A stretch of DNA of 64,000 nt, taken from Novosphingobium sp. NDB2Meth1. Its GTDB lineage: Bacteria; Pseudomonadota; Alphaproteobacteria; Sphingomonadales; Sphingomonadaceae. The notes under the pieces were generated by a model. That model made no database searches, had not been told where the DNA came from, and was given only the letters and a program-made list of their open reading frames with translations. Shown piece after piece: positions 26,041 through 37,107 of this stretch. The stretch spans positions 310,001 through 374,000 of the forward strand of contig NZ_FPEH01000016.1 of assembly GCF_900117425.1 (NCBI RefSeq), written 5' to 3'. Every line of letters begins with the position of its first letter. The stretch's first letter is position 1. Both the position numbers and the translations under genes were made by a program.

Positions 26041-27639
26041 ATGATGAAACGGTTTGCCACCCTCCTCGACAATCTCCTGTTGACGCCTTCCCGCAACGGC
26101 AAGCTGGAGCTCATCTCGACGTACTTGCGCGAGACGGCCGATCCCGATCGCGGCTGGACCTTGGCGGCCCTCACCAGCGCAGTCGATTTTCCCGCCGTCA
26201 AGGCTGGCACCGTCCGCGGGCTGATGGCGGACCGCATCGATCCTGTTTTGTGGACGCTGTCGCGTGACTTCGTCGGCGATACGGCCGAAACCGCAAGCCT
26301 CCTGTGGCCAGAACCGGAGCATGGAGGACAGGAGCCGCAGCCGACACTCGGCGAAGTGGTCACCGCGCTTTCGCGGGCAACGCGTGCCAGCGCGCCGATG
26401 GTCCTGGCGGGAATGCTGGACAGGCTGGATACGCCCGGACGCTACGCGCTGATCAAGTTTGCTACCGGGGCGCTAAGGATCGGCATTTCGGCACGGTTGG
26501 CAAAAGTCGCTTTTGCGCAGGCGTTCGGGGTGCCTGTCGATGAAGTCGAGGAATACTGGCACGGCCAGCAGCCGCCTTATGCCGATCTCTTCGCTTGGGC
26601 GACGGGGACAGCGCCGCCCCCGCGGACTGACCTTTTGCCGCTGTTCCGCCCCTTCATGCTGGCCCATCCGCTCGAGACCGAAGCGATCGATCTCGCGGAC
26701 TATGTGGCCGAGTGGAAATGGGACGGCATCCGTGTGCAAATCGTCAACGTGGGCGGGGAGACTCGGGTCTATTCGCGCGGAGGCGACGAGATTTCCACAA
26801 GCTTTCCGGAGATTGCCGACGCGCTGGACGTTGCTGCGGTTCTCGACGGCGAACTATTGGTGCGGGGCACTGCGCAAGGCGGCGAAGCAGGCGGAGCCGC
26901 AAGCTTCAATGCGTTGCAACAACGACTTGGGCGCAAGTCGGTGTCAAAGACGATGCTGGCTGACGTCCCCGCTTTCGTTCGCCTCTACGATCTTCTGATC
27001 CTGGAAGGAGAGGATCTGCGCGATCGGCCATGGTCTGAACGGCGGGGCCGGTTGGAAGCACTCATGCCGTGCCTCAATCCCGAACGGTTCGATCTTTCGC
27101 AGACGATTGCCGCCAAAGATATGGCAGAACTCGCTGAAATTCGGGCTTCTGCGCGGGATGCGGCGATCGAAGGCATCATGCTGAAGCACCGTCAGTCACC
27201 TTATGTCGCAGGGCGAAGGGCGGGGCTGTGGTACAAGTGGAAGCGCGAGCCGCTCCTGATCGATTGTGTCCTCATGTATGCACAGCGCGGCTCGGGCAAG
27301 CGCTCGTCCTTCTATTCCGATTTCACCTTCGGATGCTGGAACGGCGATCCTGATGCCGGTGCGGAATTGCTCCCAGTTGGCAAAGCCTACTTTGGATTTA
27401 CGGACGAGGAGCTGCGATTCCTCGACCGGCATGTCAGGCAACATACGGTGGCCAAGTATGGCCCTGTGCGCGAAACCGACCGCAGCCTTGTGTTCGAAGT
27501 GGCGTTCGATTCGGTCCATCTCAGCAAGCGACACAAGTCCGGCGTCGCCATGCGCTTTCCCCGCATCAACCGCATTCGGCAGGACAAGCCGGCACACGAA
27601 GCCGACCGCCTTGAGACCTTGCGCGCCTTGGTGACTTGA
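26041..27639 (+). CDS. ATP-dependent DNA ligase, exonuclease-associated type
   Basis: Seals nicks using ATP; this bacterial class is distinct from the NAD-dependent replicative LigA and is implicated in repair. An N-terminal helical domain (about residues 1-200) precedes the adenylation domain. The AMP-accepting lysine is K226 in EWKWDGIRVQ (KxDG). Other ligase motifs are SRGGDEISTSFPE, VLDGELLV, EGIMLKHRQSPY and LWYKWKRE, followed by an OB-fold domain (FTFGCWNGDPDAGAELLPVG). Length 532 residues. The helicase and phosphoesterase partners often found in this operon are not here; the next gene is a globin. Confidence 0.94.
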   Translation: MMKRFATLLDNLLLTPSRNGKLELISTYLRETADPDRGWTLAALTSAVDFPAVKAGTVRGLMADRIDPVLWTLSRDFVGDTAETASLLWPEPEHGGQEPQPTLGEVVTALSRATRASAPMVLAGMLDRLDTPGRYALIKFATGALRIGISARLAKVAFAQAFGVPVDEVEEYWHGQQPPYADLFAWATGTAPPPRTDLLPLFRPFMLAHPLETEAIDLADYVAEWKWDGIRVQIVNVGGETRVYSRGGDEISTSFPEIADALDVAAVLDGELLVRGTAQGGEAGGAASFNALQQRLGRKSVSKTMLADVPAFVRLYDLLILEGEDLRDRPWSERRGRLEALMPCLNPERFDLSQTIAAKDMAELAEIRASARDAAIEGIMLKHRQSPYVAGRRAGLWYKWKREPLLIDCVLMYAQRGSGKRSSFYSDFTFGCWNGDPDAGAELLPVGKAYFGFTDEELRFLDRHVRQHTVAKYGPVRETDRSLVFEVAFDSVHLSKRHKSGVAMRFPRINRIRQDKPAHEADRLETLRALVT

Positions 27640-27713
27640 TCTCCGTCAAAGCGCTTCCCCCGGCCATCTGGCAGGTACCGCTCTGCCGCATTGCGCCTCA
27701 GGAGTGACCATTC

Positions 27714-28115
27714 TTGGCGACCATGACCGAAACCGCAGCGTTAAGCCCCTACGACCGCATCGGCGGTCTGGACGTGCTGCGCCGGATTACCGACCGGTTC
27801 TATGACCTGATGGAAAGCCAGCCGGCCTTCATAGCGCTTAGAGCCATGCACGCGCCCGATCTTGCGCCCATGCGCGAAGCTTTGCCGCTATTTCTCGCCG
27901 GCTGGAGCGGCGGGCCAAGGACCTGGTGGGACGCCAACCCCGGCAAGTGCATGGTCAGCATGCACACCAGGTTCGGCATCGACAAGACAACGGCAGGACA
28001 ATGGGCTGATGCCATGCGTCAGGCCATTGCCGATGTGGCGCCGCCCGACACGGCAATTGCCGACGCCTTGGCCGATGTGCTTGACCGCATGGCATTGGGG
28101 ATGGCGAAGGCCTGA
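27714..28115 (+). CDS. Truncated hemoglobin, group II
   Basis: Small heme protein binding O2 or NO. Of about 133 residues, the 2/2 globin features visible are the start SPYDRIGGLDVLRRITDRFY (B10 Tyr), FLAGWSGGPRTWW, the likely proximal histidine in SMHTRFGI and the G8 Trp in GQWADAMRQAI. The TTG at 27714 is 9 nt from an AGGAG ribosome site, so I prefer it over ATG at 27723. It follows the DNA ligase gene by 74 bp and precedes a YoaK-like membrane protein gene. Confidence 0.88.
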   Translation: MATMTETAALSPYDRIGGLDVLRRITDRFYDLMESQPAFIALRAMHAPDLAPMREALPLFLAGWSGGPRTWWDANPGKCMVSMHTRFGIDKTTAGQWADAMRQAIADVAPPDTAIADALADVLDRMALGMAKA

Positions 28116-28150
28116 TTTGCCATGATCAGGCAAACCGCTAGACTAGGCGC

Positions 28151-28789
28151 ATGCTGCGTTATGATCCGGGCCGGCGCAAACTGGCAGTTGCTCTCGCCGG
28201 GCTTGCCGGGTTTGTCGATGCGGTCGGCTTTCTTTCAGCCAACGGCTATTTCGTTTCCTTCATGTCCGGCAATTCTACCCGGCTGGGCGTTGCGCTCAGC
28301 ACGGCGACCGGCGCCTCAGTGCTTCCCGCATCGCTCATCGCGATGTTCGTGTGCGGGGTAACGCTTGGCGCACTCATCGCGCTGCGCGCCGGCGGTCGCC
28401 GCAAACCGGTGATCCTGGGCATGGTAGCAATGCTTCTGCTGATAGGAGCGGCAGCGCGCTCGTTCGGTTCCGAGACCATCATGCTGGGCGCACTCGTCCT
28501 CGCGATGGGTGCGATCAACAACACCTTCCAACGCGGCGGCGAAGTGACGGTCGGGCTGACCTACATGACCGGGGCGCTCGTCCGGCTCGGGCAAAGCCTT
28601 GCCCTGTGGATGGCCGGAAAGGCTGAGCCGGGCTGGATCCAATGGGGATTGCTGTGGACCGGCTTGCTGACGGGTGCGGTACTTGGTGCATTCCTGCAGA
28701 GCCGACTGCCACTGGGCTGCTTGTGGATCGCGGCGGCATGGGCGGCCGCGATGGCACTCGTCGCAATCACGTTGCCGGCGGAATCCTGA
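28151..28789 (+). CDS. YoaK family (DUF1275) membrane protein
   Basis: Six-helix inner-membrane protein of 212 residues. DUF1275 hallmarks are LAGFVDAVGFLSANGYFVSF and FMSGNSTRLGVALS in the first two helices, and AMGAINNTFQRGGEVTVGLT, TYMTGALVRLGQSLA in the fourth. The function of the family is not established. The 3' end overlaps the convergent DUF167 gene by 23 bp, and the start lies 35 bp after the globin gene, so the two may be co-transcribed. Confidence 0.9.
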   Translation: MLRYDPGRRKLAVALAGLAGFVDAVGFLSANGYFVSFMSGNSTRLGVALSTATGASVLPASLIAMFVCGVTLGALIALRAGGRRKPVILGMVAMLLLIGAAARSFGSETIMLGALVLAMGAINNTFQRGGEVTVGLTYMTGALVRLGQSLALWMAGKAEPGWIQWGLLWTGLLTGAVLGAFLQSRLPLGCLWIAAAWAAAMALVAITLPAES

Positions 28790-29054
28790 AAAGCTTTTCT
28801 CGCGAAGTTGCGCCGCGCAACAAGGTGATCTGCGAAGGCGCAATGGCCAAGGCCTGGGCAAGAAGATCGGCCACGGCCGCAGTTGCCTTGCCGTCTTCCG
28901 GTTTGGCGCGGACCTTTACCGTGACCCGGCCCGCCTGAATTTCCACACCCTCGCTTCGCGCCCCGGGCGTGACCCGCACCGATAGTCGGCCATCGGGATC
29001 GGCAAAGGACCGCAGCGCAACGGCGGACGGAAAATCAGTCTTCGGCCGCGCCAT
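28767..29054 (-). CDS. DUF167 (YggU) family protein
   Basis: A 95-residue protein of the YggU/DUF167 family, whose role is unknown. Conserved parts are LSVRVTPGARSEGVEIQAGR, VTVKVRAKPEDGKAT, and QITLLRGATSREKLFRI. The 3' end overlaps the DUF1275 gene by 23 bp (convergent), and its first 20 bp overlap the end of the gamma-carbonic anhydrase gene, so it is co-transcribed with the latter on the minus strand. Confidence 0.9.
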   Translation of the reverse strand: MARPKTDFPSAVALRSFADPDGRLSVRVTPGARSEGVEIQAGRVTVKVRAKPEDGKATAAVADLLAQALAIAPSQITLLRGATSREKLFRIPPAT

Positions 29055-29604
29055 GGCTTGTCAGTGCAGCATGGTGCGCCTTGGCGTTACCGACATAGTG
29101 CGCGACGCCCAGCTGCATCTCGTGAAGAGCTGCGTCGGTCAGATCGCGCATAAAGGCGGCGGGGCGGCCACCCCACAGCTGGCGCGACGCGATGCGCTTG
29201 CCGGGCGTGAGCAGCGCACCAGCGGCCAGCATGCCATCACCTTCGATCACGGCACCGTTCATGACCACAGCGCCCAGCCCTACAAAGGCGCGGTCCTCAA
29301 GCGTGCAGCCATGCAGCATGACCATATGCCCGACGAGAACGTCGTCGCCGATCAATGTGGGAAAGCCCTGCGGGTGGCGCGGATCAGGGCTATCGCAGTG
29401 GATCACGGTTCCGTCCTGGATGTTGGTGCGGGCACCGATCACGATCCGGTTCACGTCGCCGCGGATCACGCAGTTGTACCACACCGAGGCATCGGGGCCG
29501 ATCTCGACATCGCCGATGATCCTGCAGCCGGGCGCGATGAAGGCGCTCGAGTGGATGCGCGGTGCCTTGCCGTGGATGGCGGCGATGGTGACATCCTGAT
29601 GCAT
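29035..29604 (-). CDS. Gamma-carbonic anhydrase family protein
   Basis: Left-handed beta-helix protein of 189 residues, YrdA/CaiE-like. The hexapeptide-repeat pattern is clear (SAFIAPGCRIIGDVEIGPDA, TNIQDGTVIHC, VLVGHMVMLHGCTLED). The three metal-binding histidines expected of the family are present in VIHC, VGHM and MLHG. The end of the protein is helical. Whether it has carbonic anhydrase activity cannot be told from sequence. It overlaps the DUF167 gene by 20 bp and follows the GNAT gene by 11 bp. Confidence 0.92.
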   Translation of the reverse strand: MHQDVTIAAIHGKAPRIHSSAFIAPGCRIIGDVEIGPDASVWYNCVIRGDVNRIVIGARTNIQDGTVIHCDSPDPRHPQGFPTLIGDDVLVGHMVMLHGCTLEDRAFVGLGAVVMNGAVIEGDGMLAAGALLTPGKRIASRQLWGGRPAAFMRDLTDAALHEMQLGVAHYVGNAKAHHAALTSHGAAED

Positions 29605-29615
29605 GACGCTCCCCT

Positions 29616-30149
29616 TCAGGCGGCCTTGGGTTCGGGCCGGTGGACGCGGTAAAGGATATGCGGCCGGAGCGGATCGCCTTCTGCCAGATCAGGGTGATCG
29701 AAGTCCTCGTCGGGATAACGGGTCATCCCAAGCCGCTCCATTAGACCCCAGCTACGCGTGTTTGAAAGATTGGTGATCGCCATGACCGCCGGAACCGGAA
29801 GTTTGGCCCAAACCCATGCCAGCGAGGCTTCCGCTGCTTCGCGGGCAAGGCCCTGTCCCCAAGCATGGTGAGCCAGGCGCCAGCCGATCTCGTGCTCGAA
29901 GATCGGCGAACGCGGCGGAAGAATTCCGCAAAAACCGATGAAGTCGCCCTCGGCCTTGCGCTCAAGCGCCCAGAATACATGTCCGTGCTCACGCTCGGTT
30001 GCAATCATTCGGTCAACGGCGGCGTCACTCTGGACCCGCGTCAGCGGCGGCAGGTACTCCATGACGCGCGGATCGCATGCCATCGCCCAGAATGGCTCGC
30101 GATCAGCATCCCGCCAGGGACGCAGGATAAGCCGCGCGGTCTCGATCAT
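29616..30149 (-). CDS. GNAT family N-acetyltransferase (RimJ/RimL-like)
   Basis: Acetyl-CoA-dependent acetyltransferase of 177 residues. It opens with the RimJ/RimL-type MIETARLILRPWRDADREPF, and continues with DFIGFCGILPPRSP, HEIGWRLAHHAWGQGLAREA (the acetyl-CoA-binding Q/RxxGxG/A loop) and ITNLSNTRSWGLMERLGM. The substrate is unknown and may be a protein N-terminus, an amino acid or an antibiotic. It starts 7 bp after hemB and is in the same operon. Confidence 0.9.
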   Translation of the reverse strand: MIETARLILRPWRDADREPFWAMACDPRVMEYLPPLTRVQSDAAVDRMIATEREHGHVFWALERKAEGDFIGFCGILPPRSPIFEHEIGWRLAHHAWGQGLAREAAEASLAWVWAKLPVPAVMAITNLSNTRSWGLMERLGMTRYPDEDFDHPDLAEGDPLRPHILYRVHRPEPKAA

Positions 30150-30156
30150 TGCTGCG

Positions 30157-31152
30157 TCAGGCGCCCATCAGCTGCGCGGCATGGAGCGCGTGGTACGTCA
30201 GCACGCCCGAACAACCCGCGCGCTTGAAGGCCAACAAGGTCTCCAGCACCAGCGCGTCGCGATCGCCTGCACCGACTGCCGCTGCCGCCTCGATCATCGC
30301 GTATTCGCCGCTGACCTGATAGGCGAAGACCGGCACCTGAAACGCCTCCTTCACGCGCAGCGCGATGTCGAGATAGGGCAGGCCCGGCTTGACCATCACG
30401 CTGTCCGCGCCTTCGGCAATGTCGAGTTCGACTTCGCGCAGAGCTTCCTCGGCATTGCCGGGGTCCATCTGATAGGTCTTCTTGTTGCCTTTGAGCAGGC
30501 CGCGCGATCCGACGGCATCGCGGAAAGGGCCGTAGAAGGCAGACGCGTACTTGGCCGCGTATGCCATGATCTGCACGTTGATGTGGCCGCCCTCTTCGAG
30601 CGCTTCGCGGATCGCACCGATGCGGCCATCCATCATGTCGGACGGGGCGATAATGTCCGCGCCTGCTGCAGCCTGATTGAGGCTCTGCCCGACCAGCACA
30701 TCGACCGTCGCGTCGTTGAGGACATAGCCCTCGCCATCGATCAGACCATCCTGCCCATGGCTGGTATAGGGATCCAGCGCGACGTCGGTCAGAACGCCGA
30801 TCGAGTCGCCACACGCATCCTTGATCGCCTTGATCGCGCGGCACATGAGGTTGTCAGGATTGAGCGCCTCCGCGCCGTCTTCGCTCCGGCGATCCGGCTG
30901 CGTGTTGGGGAACAGCGCGAGGCAAGGAATGCCGGCAGCAACCGCCTCACGGGCACGCTCGGCGACCAGATCGACCGACCAGCGCGACACGCCCGGCAGC
31001 GATCCGATGGGATCCTCGACGCCACTGCCCTCTGTCACGAACAGCGGCCAGATCAGATCGGCCGGAGTGACCAGCACTTCACGGTGGAGGGCGCGGCTCC
31101 ACGCCGTAGCGCGGGTGCGGCGGAGGCGGATATTGGGATAACCAGCAGACAT
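30157..31152 (-). CDS. hemB: Delta-aminolevulinic acid dehydratase (porphobilinogen synthase)
   Basis: Condenses two 5-aminolevulinate molecules to porphobilinogen in heme synthesis. The two active-site lysines are in IMAYAAKYASAFYG and SVMVKPGLPYLD. The metal region reads DVALDPYTSHGQDG, lacking the cysteines of zinc enzymes, so this is the magnesium-dependent type common in alphaproteobacteria. Length is 331 residues from ATG 31152; the ORF reaches 31188. It leads the group hemB-GNAT-gamma-CA-DUF167 on the minus strand. Confidence 0.97.
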   Translation of the reverse strand: MSAGYPNIRLRRTRATAWSRALHREVLVTPADLIWPLFVTEGSGVEDPIGSLPGVSRWSVDLVAERAREAVAAGIPCLALFPNTQPDRRSEDGAEALNPDNLMCRAIKAIKDACGDSIGVLTDVALDPYTSHGQDGLIDGEGYVLNDATVDVLVGQSLNQAAAGADIIAPSDMMDGRIGAIREALEEGGHINVQIMAYAAKYASAFYGPFRDAVGSRGLLKGNKKTYQMDPGNAEEALREVELDIAEGADSVMVKPGLPYLDIALRVKEAFQVPVFAYQVSGEYAMIEAAAAVGAGDRDALVLETLLAFKRAGCSGVLTYHALHAAQLMGA

Positions 31153-31206
31153 AGCCGCCGTTCTAGGCGCTGCAGCACCTTTGGGCAACTGTGCCGGAAC
31201 CAGGCC

Positions 31207-32868
31207 TCAGCGCTGCGATCCCACAACGGCACCTGGCCGCACCGAAAGCAGCGCCTGCAGCCGTGCCTTGAACGCTGCAACCTGCCTGGGATCAACGGCC
31301 TGGCGGCGCTGCACCATGCGCACGGACATGGGATCCACCGTCTGGCCGCCGCGGTACACCTCGTAATGGAGGTGCGCGCCGGTCGACAGGCCGGTGGAAC
31401 CGACATAGCCGATAATCTGGCCACGCCGAACCGCCATGCCCAGCGCAACTGCTATGCGGCTCATGTGACCATAGCCCGTCGCGATGCCGCCCCCATGGTC
31501 GAGACGCACGTAATTGCCATGCCCTCCATGCCAGCCGGCGTATGCGACACGGCCATCGGTCACGGCATAGATCGGCGAACCCCACGATGCAGCGAAGTCC
31601 ATGCCGGCGTGCATACGAACATAGCCAAGGATGGGATGTCGCCGCATGCCATAGCCCGAGGTGACGTGCCCGCTGACGGGCGCACCGAAGAATCCTTGAT
31701 CGGTCTGTCCGCTGCCGGTGAGGTCGGCCAGTGAGGTAAAGCTGCCATCGGGGCCCCAGCGCAGCAACTGCGCACGCGGCTGCCCGGAGCGGACCACGCC
31801 GGCATAAAGCAGATTGCCAGCTTCGCCCTCGCCATCCGCAGCGTGCTTGTAGTCGACAACGAGGTCGAACGTATCGGTCGGTGCAATCTCGTCGAACGAT
31901 AGCGCTTGATCGATTGCACGGAGATAGTCTTGCACCGCGGACAGCGGCGCACCGGCAGCGCGTGCCGAGCGATAAAGGCTTGAGCCCACGAGCCCTTGGA
32001 CGCGCAGCGGTGTCACATCGACCGCAATGGGCTTGCGAGCAAGAGCTAGCGCGCCACCCTGGCGATTGATCGCAAGAGCCAGATCGAAGCGAGGGCGGAA
32101 CCCGATTGCGGTAAGCGGTCGGGGATCAGACGCGTTGCTGCGCGCACCGAGCGTGATGGAGAATCGCGTGCCCGGCGCGATGTCGGACAAAGGAACAGCG
32201 CTCGCGACCATTGCAGCGACCTGCCCGGCATCTCCCGAGCCGACACCAGCGCGTTGCAGCATGCGCGGCAGACTGTCGTTTTCGCCGATGGTCGCGGTCA
32301 GTTGGATCTCTGGCCGCTCCGGCGCAGCTGCCAGACGCGTGACTGCATCAGTCGCCGCAAAATGCCTGCCCTGCGTCGAGCCGTGTGAAAATGTCTGCAG
32401 CGATTGCGCGCGAAACTCGACTTGCGATGCCTCGTCGAGGGCAACGAGCGGTGCTGCTTCGAGCGGCGCGAAGCGGGGCCAGAACATGATGGAGAGGAGG
32501 ATCAGCCCGACGAGCAGACCAAGTCCGCGAAACCATGTGCCGCTGCCGACCTTCTCGGCAAGATCCTGTGCCAGCGGGTACCGTGCGGACCACCGCTCCA
32601 CCCTCAGGCAAACGCCCGTCCAGTTCTTGGCAAGCGGATGATTGCTGTGACGGAAAGTCGGAGCGGGAGGTGACGGTGCTTCCGGTCGCGGCAATAAGGG
32701 GGTACGGCGAGCGGGTGCCATGCCCGGGCGCGCGCGACCGAAGGTCACGTTGCCGGCCAGCCCCAATTCCTCGCGTGGGCCCAACACTCCGGTTGCTTCC
32801 TCCAGTACCGCGGGACCTGTTCCCTTGGTTGCGTGTCGTTCCTTGGAGACACTGAAGAAGCCCTGCAC
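31207..32868 (-). CDS. M23 family metallopeptidase with large N-terminal region
   Basis: Membrane-anchored zinc peptidoglycan endopeptidase. Numbered from the GTG at 32868, a cytoplasmic part (1-~110) precedes a membrane helix (about 114-132). A LysM/OapA-like periplasmic region follows, containing ATIGENDSLPRMLQRAGVGS, and then a LytM domain. Zinc residues are intact: H420 and D424 in MHAGMDF, H499/H501 in AHLHYEV. The start is uncertain. The frame is open to 33042, where a GTG would overlap the divergent DUF3667 gene; TTG 32874 and ATG 32721 are other choices. Confidence 0.87.
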   Translation of the reverse strand: MQGFFSVSKERHATKGTGPAVLEEATGVLGPREELGLAGNVTFGRARPGMAPARRTPLLPRPEAPSPPAPTFRHSNHPLAKNWTGVCLRVERWSARYPLAQDLAEKVGSGTWFRGLGLLVGLILLSIMFWPRFAPLEAAPLVALDEASQVEFRAQSLQTFSHGSTQGRHFAATDAVTRLAAAPERPEIQLTATIGENDSLPRMLQRAGVGSGDAGQVAAMVASAVPLSDIAPGTRFSITLGARSNASDPRPLTAIGFRPRFDLALAINRQGGALALARKPIAVDVTPLRVQGLVGSSLYRSARAAGAPLSAVQDYLRAIDQALSFDEIAPTDTFDLVVDYKHAADGEGEAGNLLYAGVVRSGQPRAQLLRWGPDGSFTSLADLTGSGQTDQGFFGAPVSGHVTSGYGMRRHPILGYVRMHAGMDFAASWGSPIYAVTDGRVAYAGWHGGHGNYVRLDHGGGIATGYGHMSRIAVALGMAVRRGQIIGYVGSTGLSTGAHLHYEVYRGGQTVDPMSVRMVQRRQAVDPRQVAAFKARLQALLSVRPGAVVGSQR

Positions 32869-33029
32869 CCGCAAGGTTAATTCGGCGTAAACCGCCGGGT
32901 GACGACGGCATCTCCGCGACCGTTGATTTCCGGTCCATTGCGGGTAGACCCGCCTCCAGCCATGGTCACTGGCAACAGAATTGGCTATCGATGCGCTTTG
33001 CTTGATCGACTGAGGCGGGACTGCGGGGC

Positions 33030-34061
33030 ATGAGCGAGGCACAAGTACTGGGAGATGCCATCGGCGCAGGCCTCACGGCGCGCGCGTTTGAGCCGACTGC
33101 CGGCGAAGGCGACAGCGGTCATACGCACGAAAGCGCCTGCCTCAATTGTGGCACGCCGCTGATTGGCAGCCACTGCCACAATTGCGGGCAAACGGCGCAC
33201 GTGCATCGCACGCTGGGTGCCTTCTTCCATGATCTGCTGCACGGCGTGTTCCACTTCGAAGGCAAGATCTGGAACACATTGCCGCTGCTGATCTTCCGGC
33301 CAGGCAAGCTCACACGCGAGTACATCGATGGGCGCCGCGCCAGCTACGTTTCACCGCTCGCCCTGTTCCTCTTCAGCGTTTTCGTGATGTTCGCCGTTAT
33401 CCAGCAGACCGCGGGCGAACTTGAACTTGGCAAGGACGGTCAGGCTACTATCAATGTGGGCTTGTCAAAGGGCTCGGCCGAGGTCGAAAAGTCGCTCAAC
33501 GCGGCACGCGCCAAACGGGCGGTGGTAGAGGCCAAGGGTGGCGACACCGACGATCTCGATACCGAGATCGAACAACAGGAACGCGCACTGGCCGCGATGC
33601 ACCGACTCGGCGGAGAGAAGCTGTCATCGACCGGCTTTTCGATTCTCGACGAGGTGATCGACGAGACCCAGAGCAACCCGAAGCTGGTGCTCTACAAGAT
33701 GCAGAGCCATGCTTACAAATACAGCTGGGCGCTCGTGCCTATCTCGGTCCCGTTCCTCTGGCTGCTGTTTCCGTTCAGCCGCCGCTTCCACCTTTACGAC
33801 CACACGGTGTTCGTGACGTACTCGCTGAGCTTCATGACGCTGTTGTTCGCTTGCGGCATGATAGCCGGCGCGCTGGGGGCAGAGCCGCTGGCGGGCGTGC
33901 TGACACTCGTTCCCCCGATCCACATGTACAAGCAGCTACGCGGCACTTACGGCTTATCCCGGTTTGGAGCGCTCGCCCGGACGTCGGCATTGGTGATCTT
34001 CGCATCGATGGCGCTCGCCATCTATCTGGTCGCGATTGCAGCTGAGGCTGGAGCGGGCTGA
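33030..34061 (+). CDS. DUF3667 protein with zinc ribbon and membrane helices
   Basis: A 343-residue protein with an N-terminal zinc ribbon (CLNCGTPLIGSHCHNCGQ; four Cys in two CxxC pairs) at about residues 37-54. It continues with FFHDLLHGVFHFEGKIWNTL and LLIFRPGKLTREYIDGRR, the DUF3667 signature. A first membrane helix (PLALFLFSVFVMFAVIQ) is followed by a long charged loop (about 130-225) and three further helices. The function is unknown. It is transcribed divergently from the M23 peptidase gene. Confidence 0.9.
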   Translation: MSEAQVLGDAIGAGLTARAFEPTAGEGDSGHTHESACLNCGTPLIGSHCHNCGQTAHVHRTLGAFFHDLLHGVFHFEGKIWNTLPLLIFRPGKLTREYIDGRRASYVSPLALFLFSVFVMFAVIQQTAGELELGKDGQATINVGLSKGSAEVEKSLNAARAKRAVVEAKGGDTDDLDTEIEQQERALAAMHRLGGEKLSSTGFSILDEVIDETQSNPKLVLYKMQSHAYKYSWALVPISVPFLWLLFPFSRRFHLYDHTVFVTYSLSFMTLLFACGMIAGALGAEPLAGVLTLVPPIHMYKQLRGTYGLSRFGALARTSALVIFASMALAIYLVAIAAEAGAG

Positions 34062-34074
34062 ACCCGCACGTGGG

Positions 34075-35055
34075 TCAGCAATCAAGGACGAAGGGACCGG
34101 CAGCGCGCGCTTCCAGTGCGGCGTGGGCTTTGGCAGCATCGCCAAGCGCGAAGCGGCCGCCGAGTGTTACTGGCAATGATCCTGCCGCCATGGCCGCGAA
34201 GAGCTTTGCGGAGGCCGCCAGCAAGGTTTCGCGGGTGGAAATGTAAGGCCAAAGGAAAGGCCGCGAGACCTTTGCCGACTTCGCGCCAAGGCGCGACAGA
34301 TCGAAGGGCGGGATGGGGCCGGATGCCTGCCCGTAATGCACGAGATGCCCCTTGATTGCGAGTGAGGCCAGCGAACCCTCAAACGTGTCAGCACCCACGG
34401 CATCATAGGCCGCACCGACACCAGCGCCGTCCGTGAAGGCCATGACGCGGGCCGCAACATCTTCATCGCGGTAGAGAATGACTTCGTCGCAACCGGCGGC
34501 GCGCGCAATGGCCGCCTTCTCCGGCGATCCCGCAGTCCCGATCACCCGGCCACCCTTGAGACGGGCCATGCGGGCGACAAGCTGGCCTACGCCGCCGCCT
34601 GCCGCCTGGACAAGCACAGGCATCCCCGGCTGTACCGGCTCGACTTCCTCGACCAGCGCTTGTGCGGTGAGCCCCTTGAGGAACCATGCAGCTGCAAGGC
34701 CATCATCGATCTCCGCTGGCACAGGCACAGCGAGCGCAGCATTGATGATACGGGCGCGTGCATACCCGCCGTAGTTGCGGGCGATGTAGGCCATCCGGTC
34801 GCCCACGACAAACTCGGTGACGCCTTTGCCGACAGCCTCGACGGTACCTACCGCCTCGAGGCCAGGAACACCGGGGAGCTCAAGAGTCCGGTAGGAGCCC
34901 GAGCGAACGTAGATATCGTGGAAATTCACCGACGCGGCGTGCTGGCGGACGAGAAGTTCCCCGGTACCTGGCGCAGGCACCTCGATTCCTTCGAGCTTCA
35001 TCACATCCGGGCCACCATATGCCCGGATGACGATGGCTTCACTGATGACCGTCAT
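34075..35055 (-). CDS. NADPH:quinone oxidoreductase (zeta-crystallin type)
   Basis: Zinc-free medium-chain reductase of 326 residues reducing quinones with NADPH. Features are IRAYGGPDVMKLEGIEVP, the conserved ASVNFHDIYVRSGSY, GVPGLEAVGTVEAVG, and the Rossmann motif LVQAAGGGVGQLVARMARL followed by GTAGSPEKAAIARAAG. It differs clearly from the PIG3-like paralogue at 20975. It lies 19 bp downstream of ftsH on the same strand, so it may be transcribed with it. Confidence 0.92.
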   Translation of the reverse strand: MTVISEAIVIRAYGGPDVMKLEGIEVPAPGTGELLVRQHAASVNFHDIYVRSGSYRTLELPGVPGLEAVGTVEAVGKGVTEFVVGDRMAYIARNYGGYARARIINAALAVPVPAEIDDGLAAAWFLKGLTAQALVEEVEPVQPGMPVLVQAAGGGVGQLVARMARLKGGRVIGTAGSPEKAAIARAAGCDEVILYRDEDVAARVMAFTDGAGVGAAYDAVGADTFEGSLASLAIKGHLVHYGQASGPIPPFDLSRLGAKSAKVSRPFLWPYISTRETLLAASAKLFAAMAAGSLPVTLGGRFALGDAAKAHAALEARAAGPFVLDC

Positions 35056-35074
35056 TGTGTTTGCGGCTCTCTGC

Positions 35075-37015
<1,941 letters not shown>

Positions 37016-37107
37016 GGCGCGGCTTTCGATCCGGGTAGTTTCAACTCCTCCAATGTAGGACGACCTCGGGGAATGGCAATATAACCTTGAGCCCGATTTT
37101 CTTGCCC

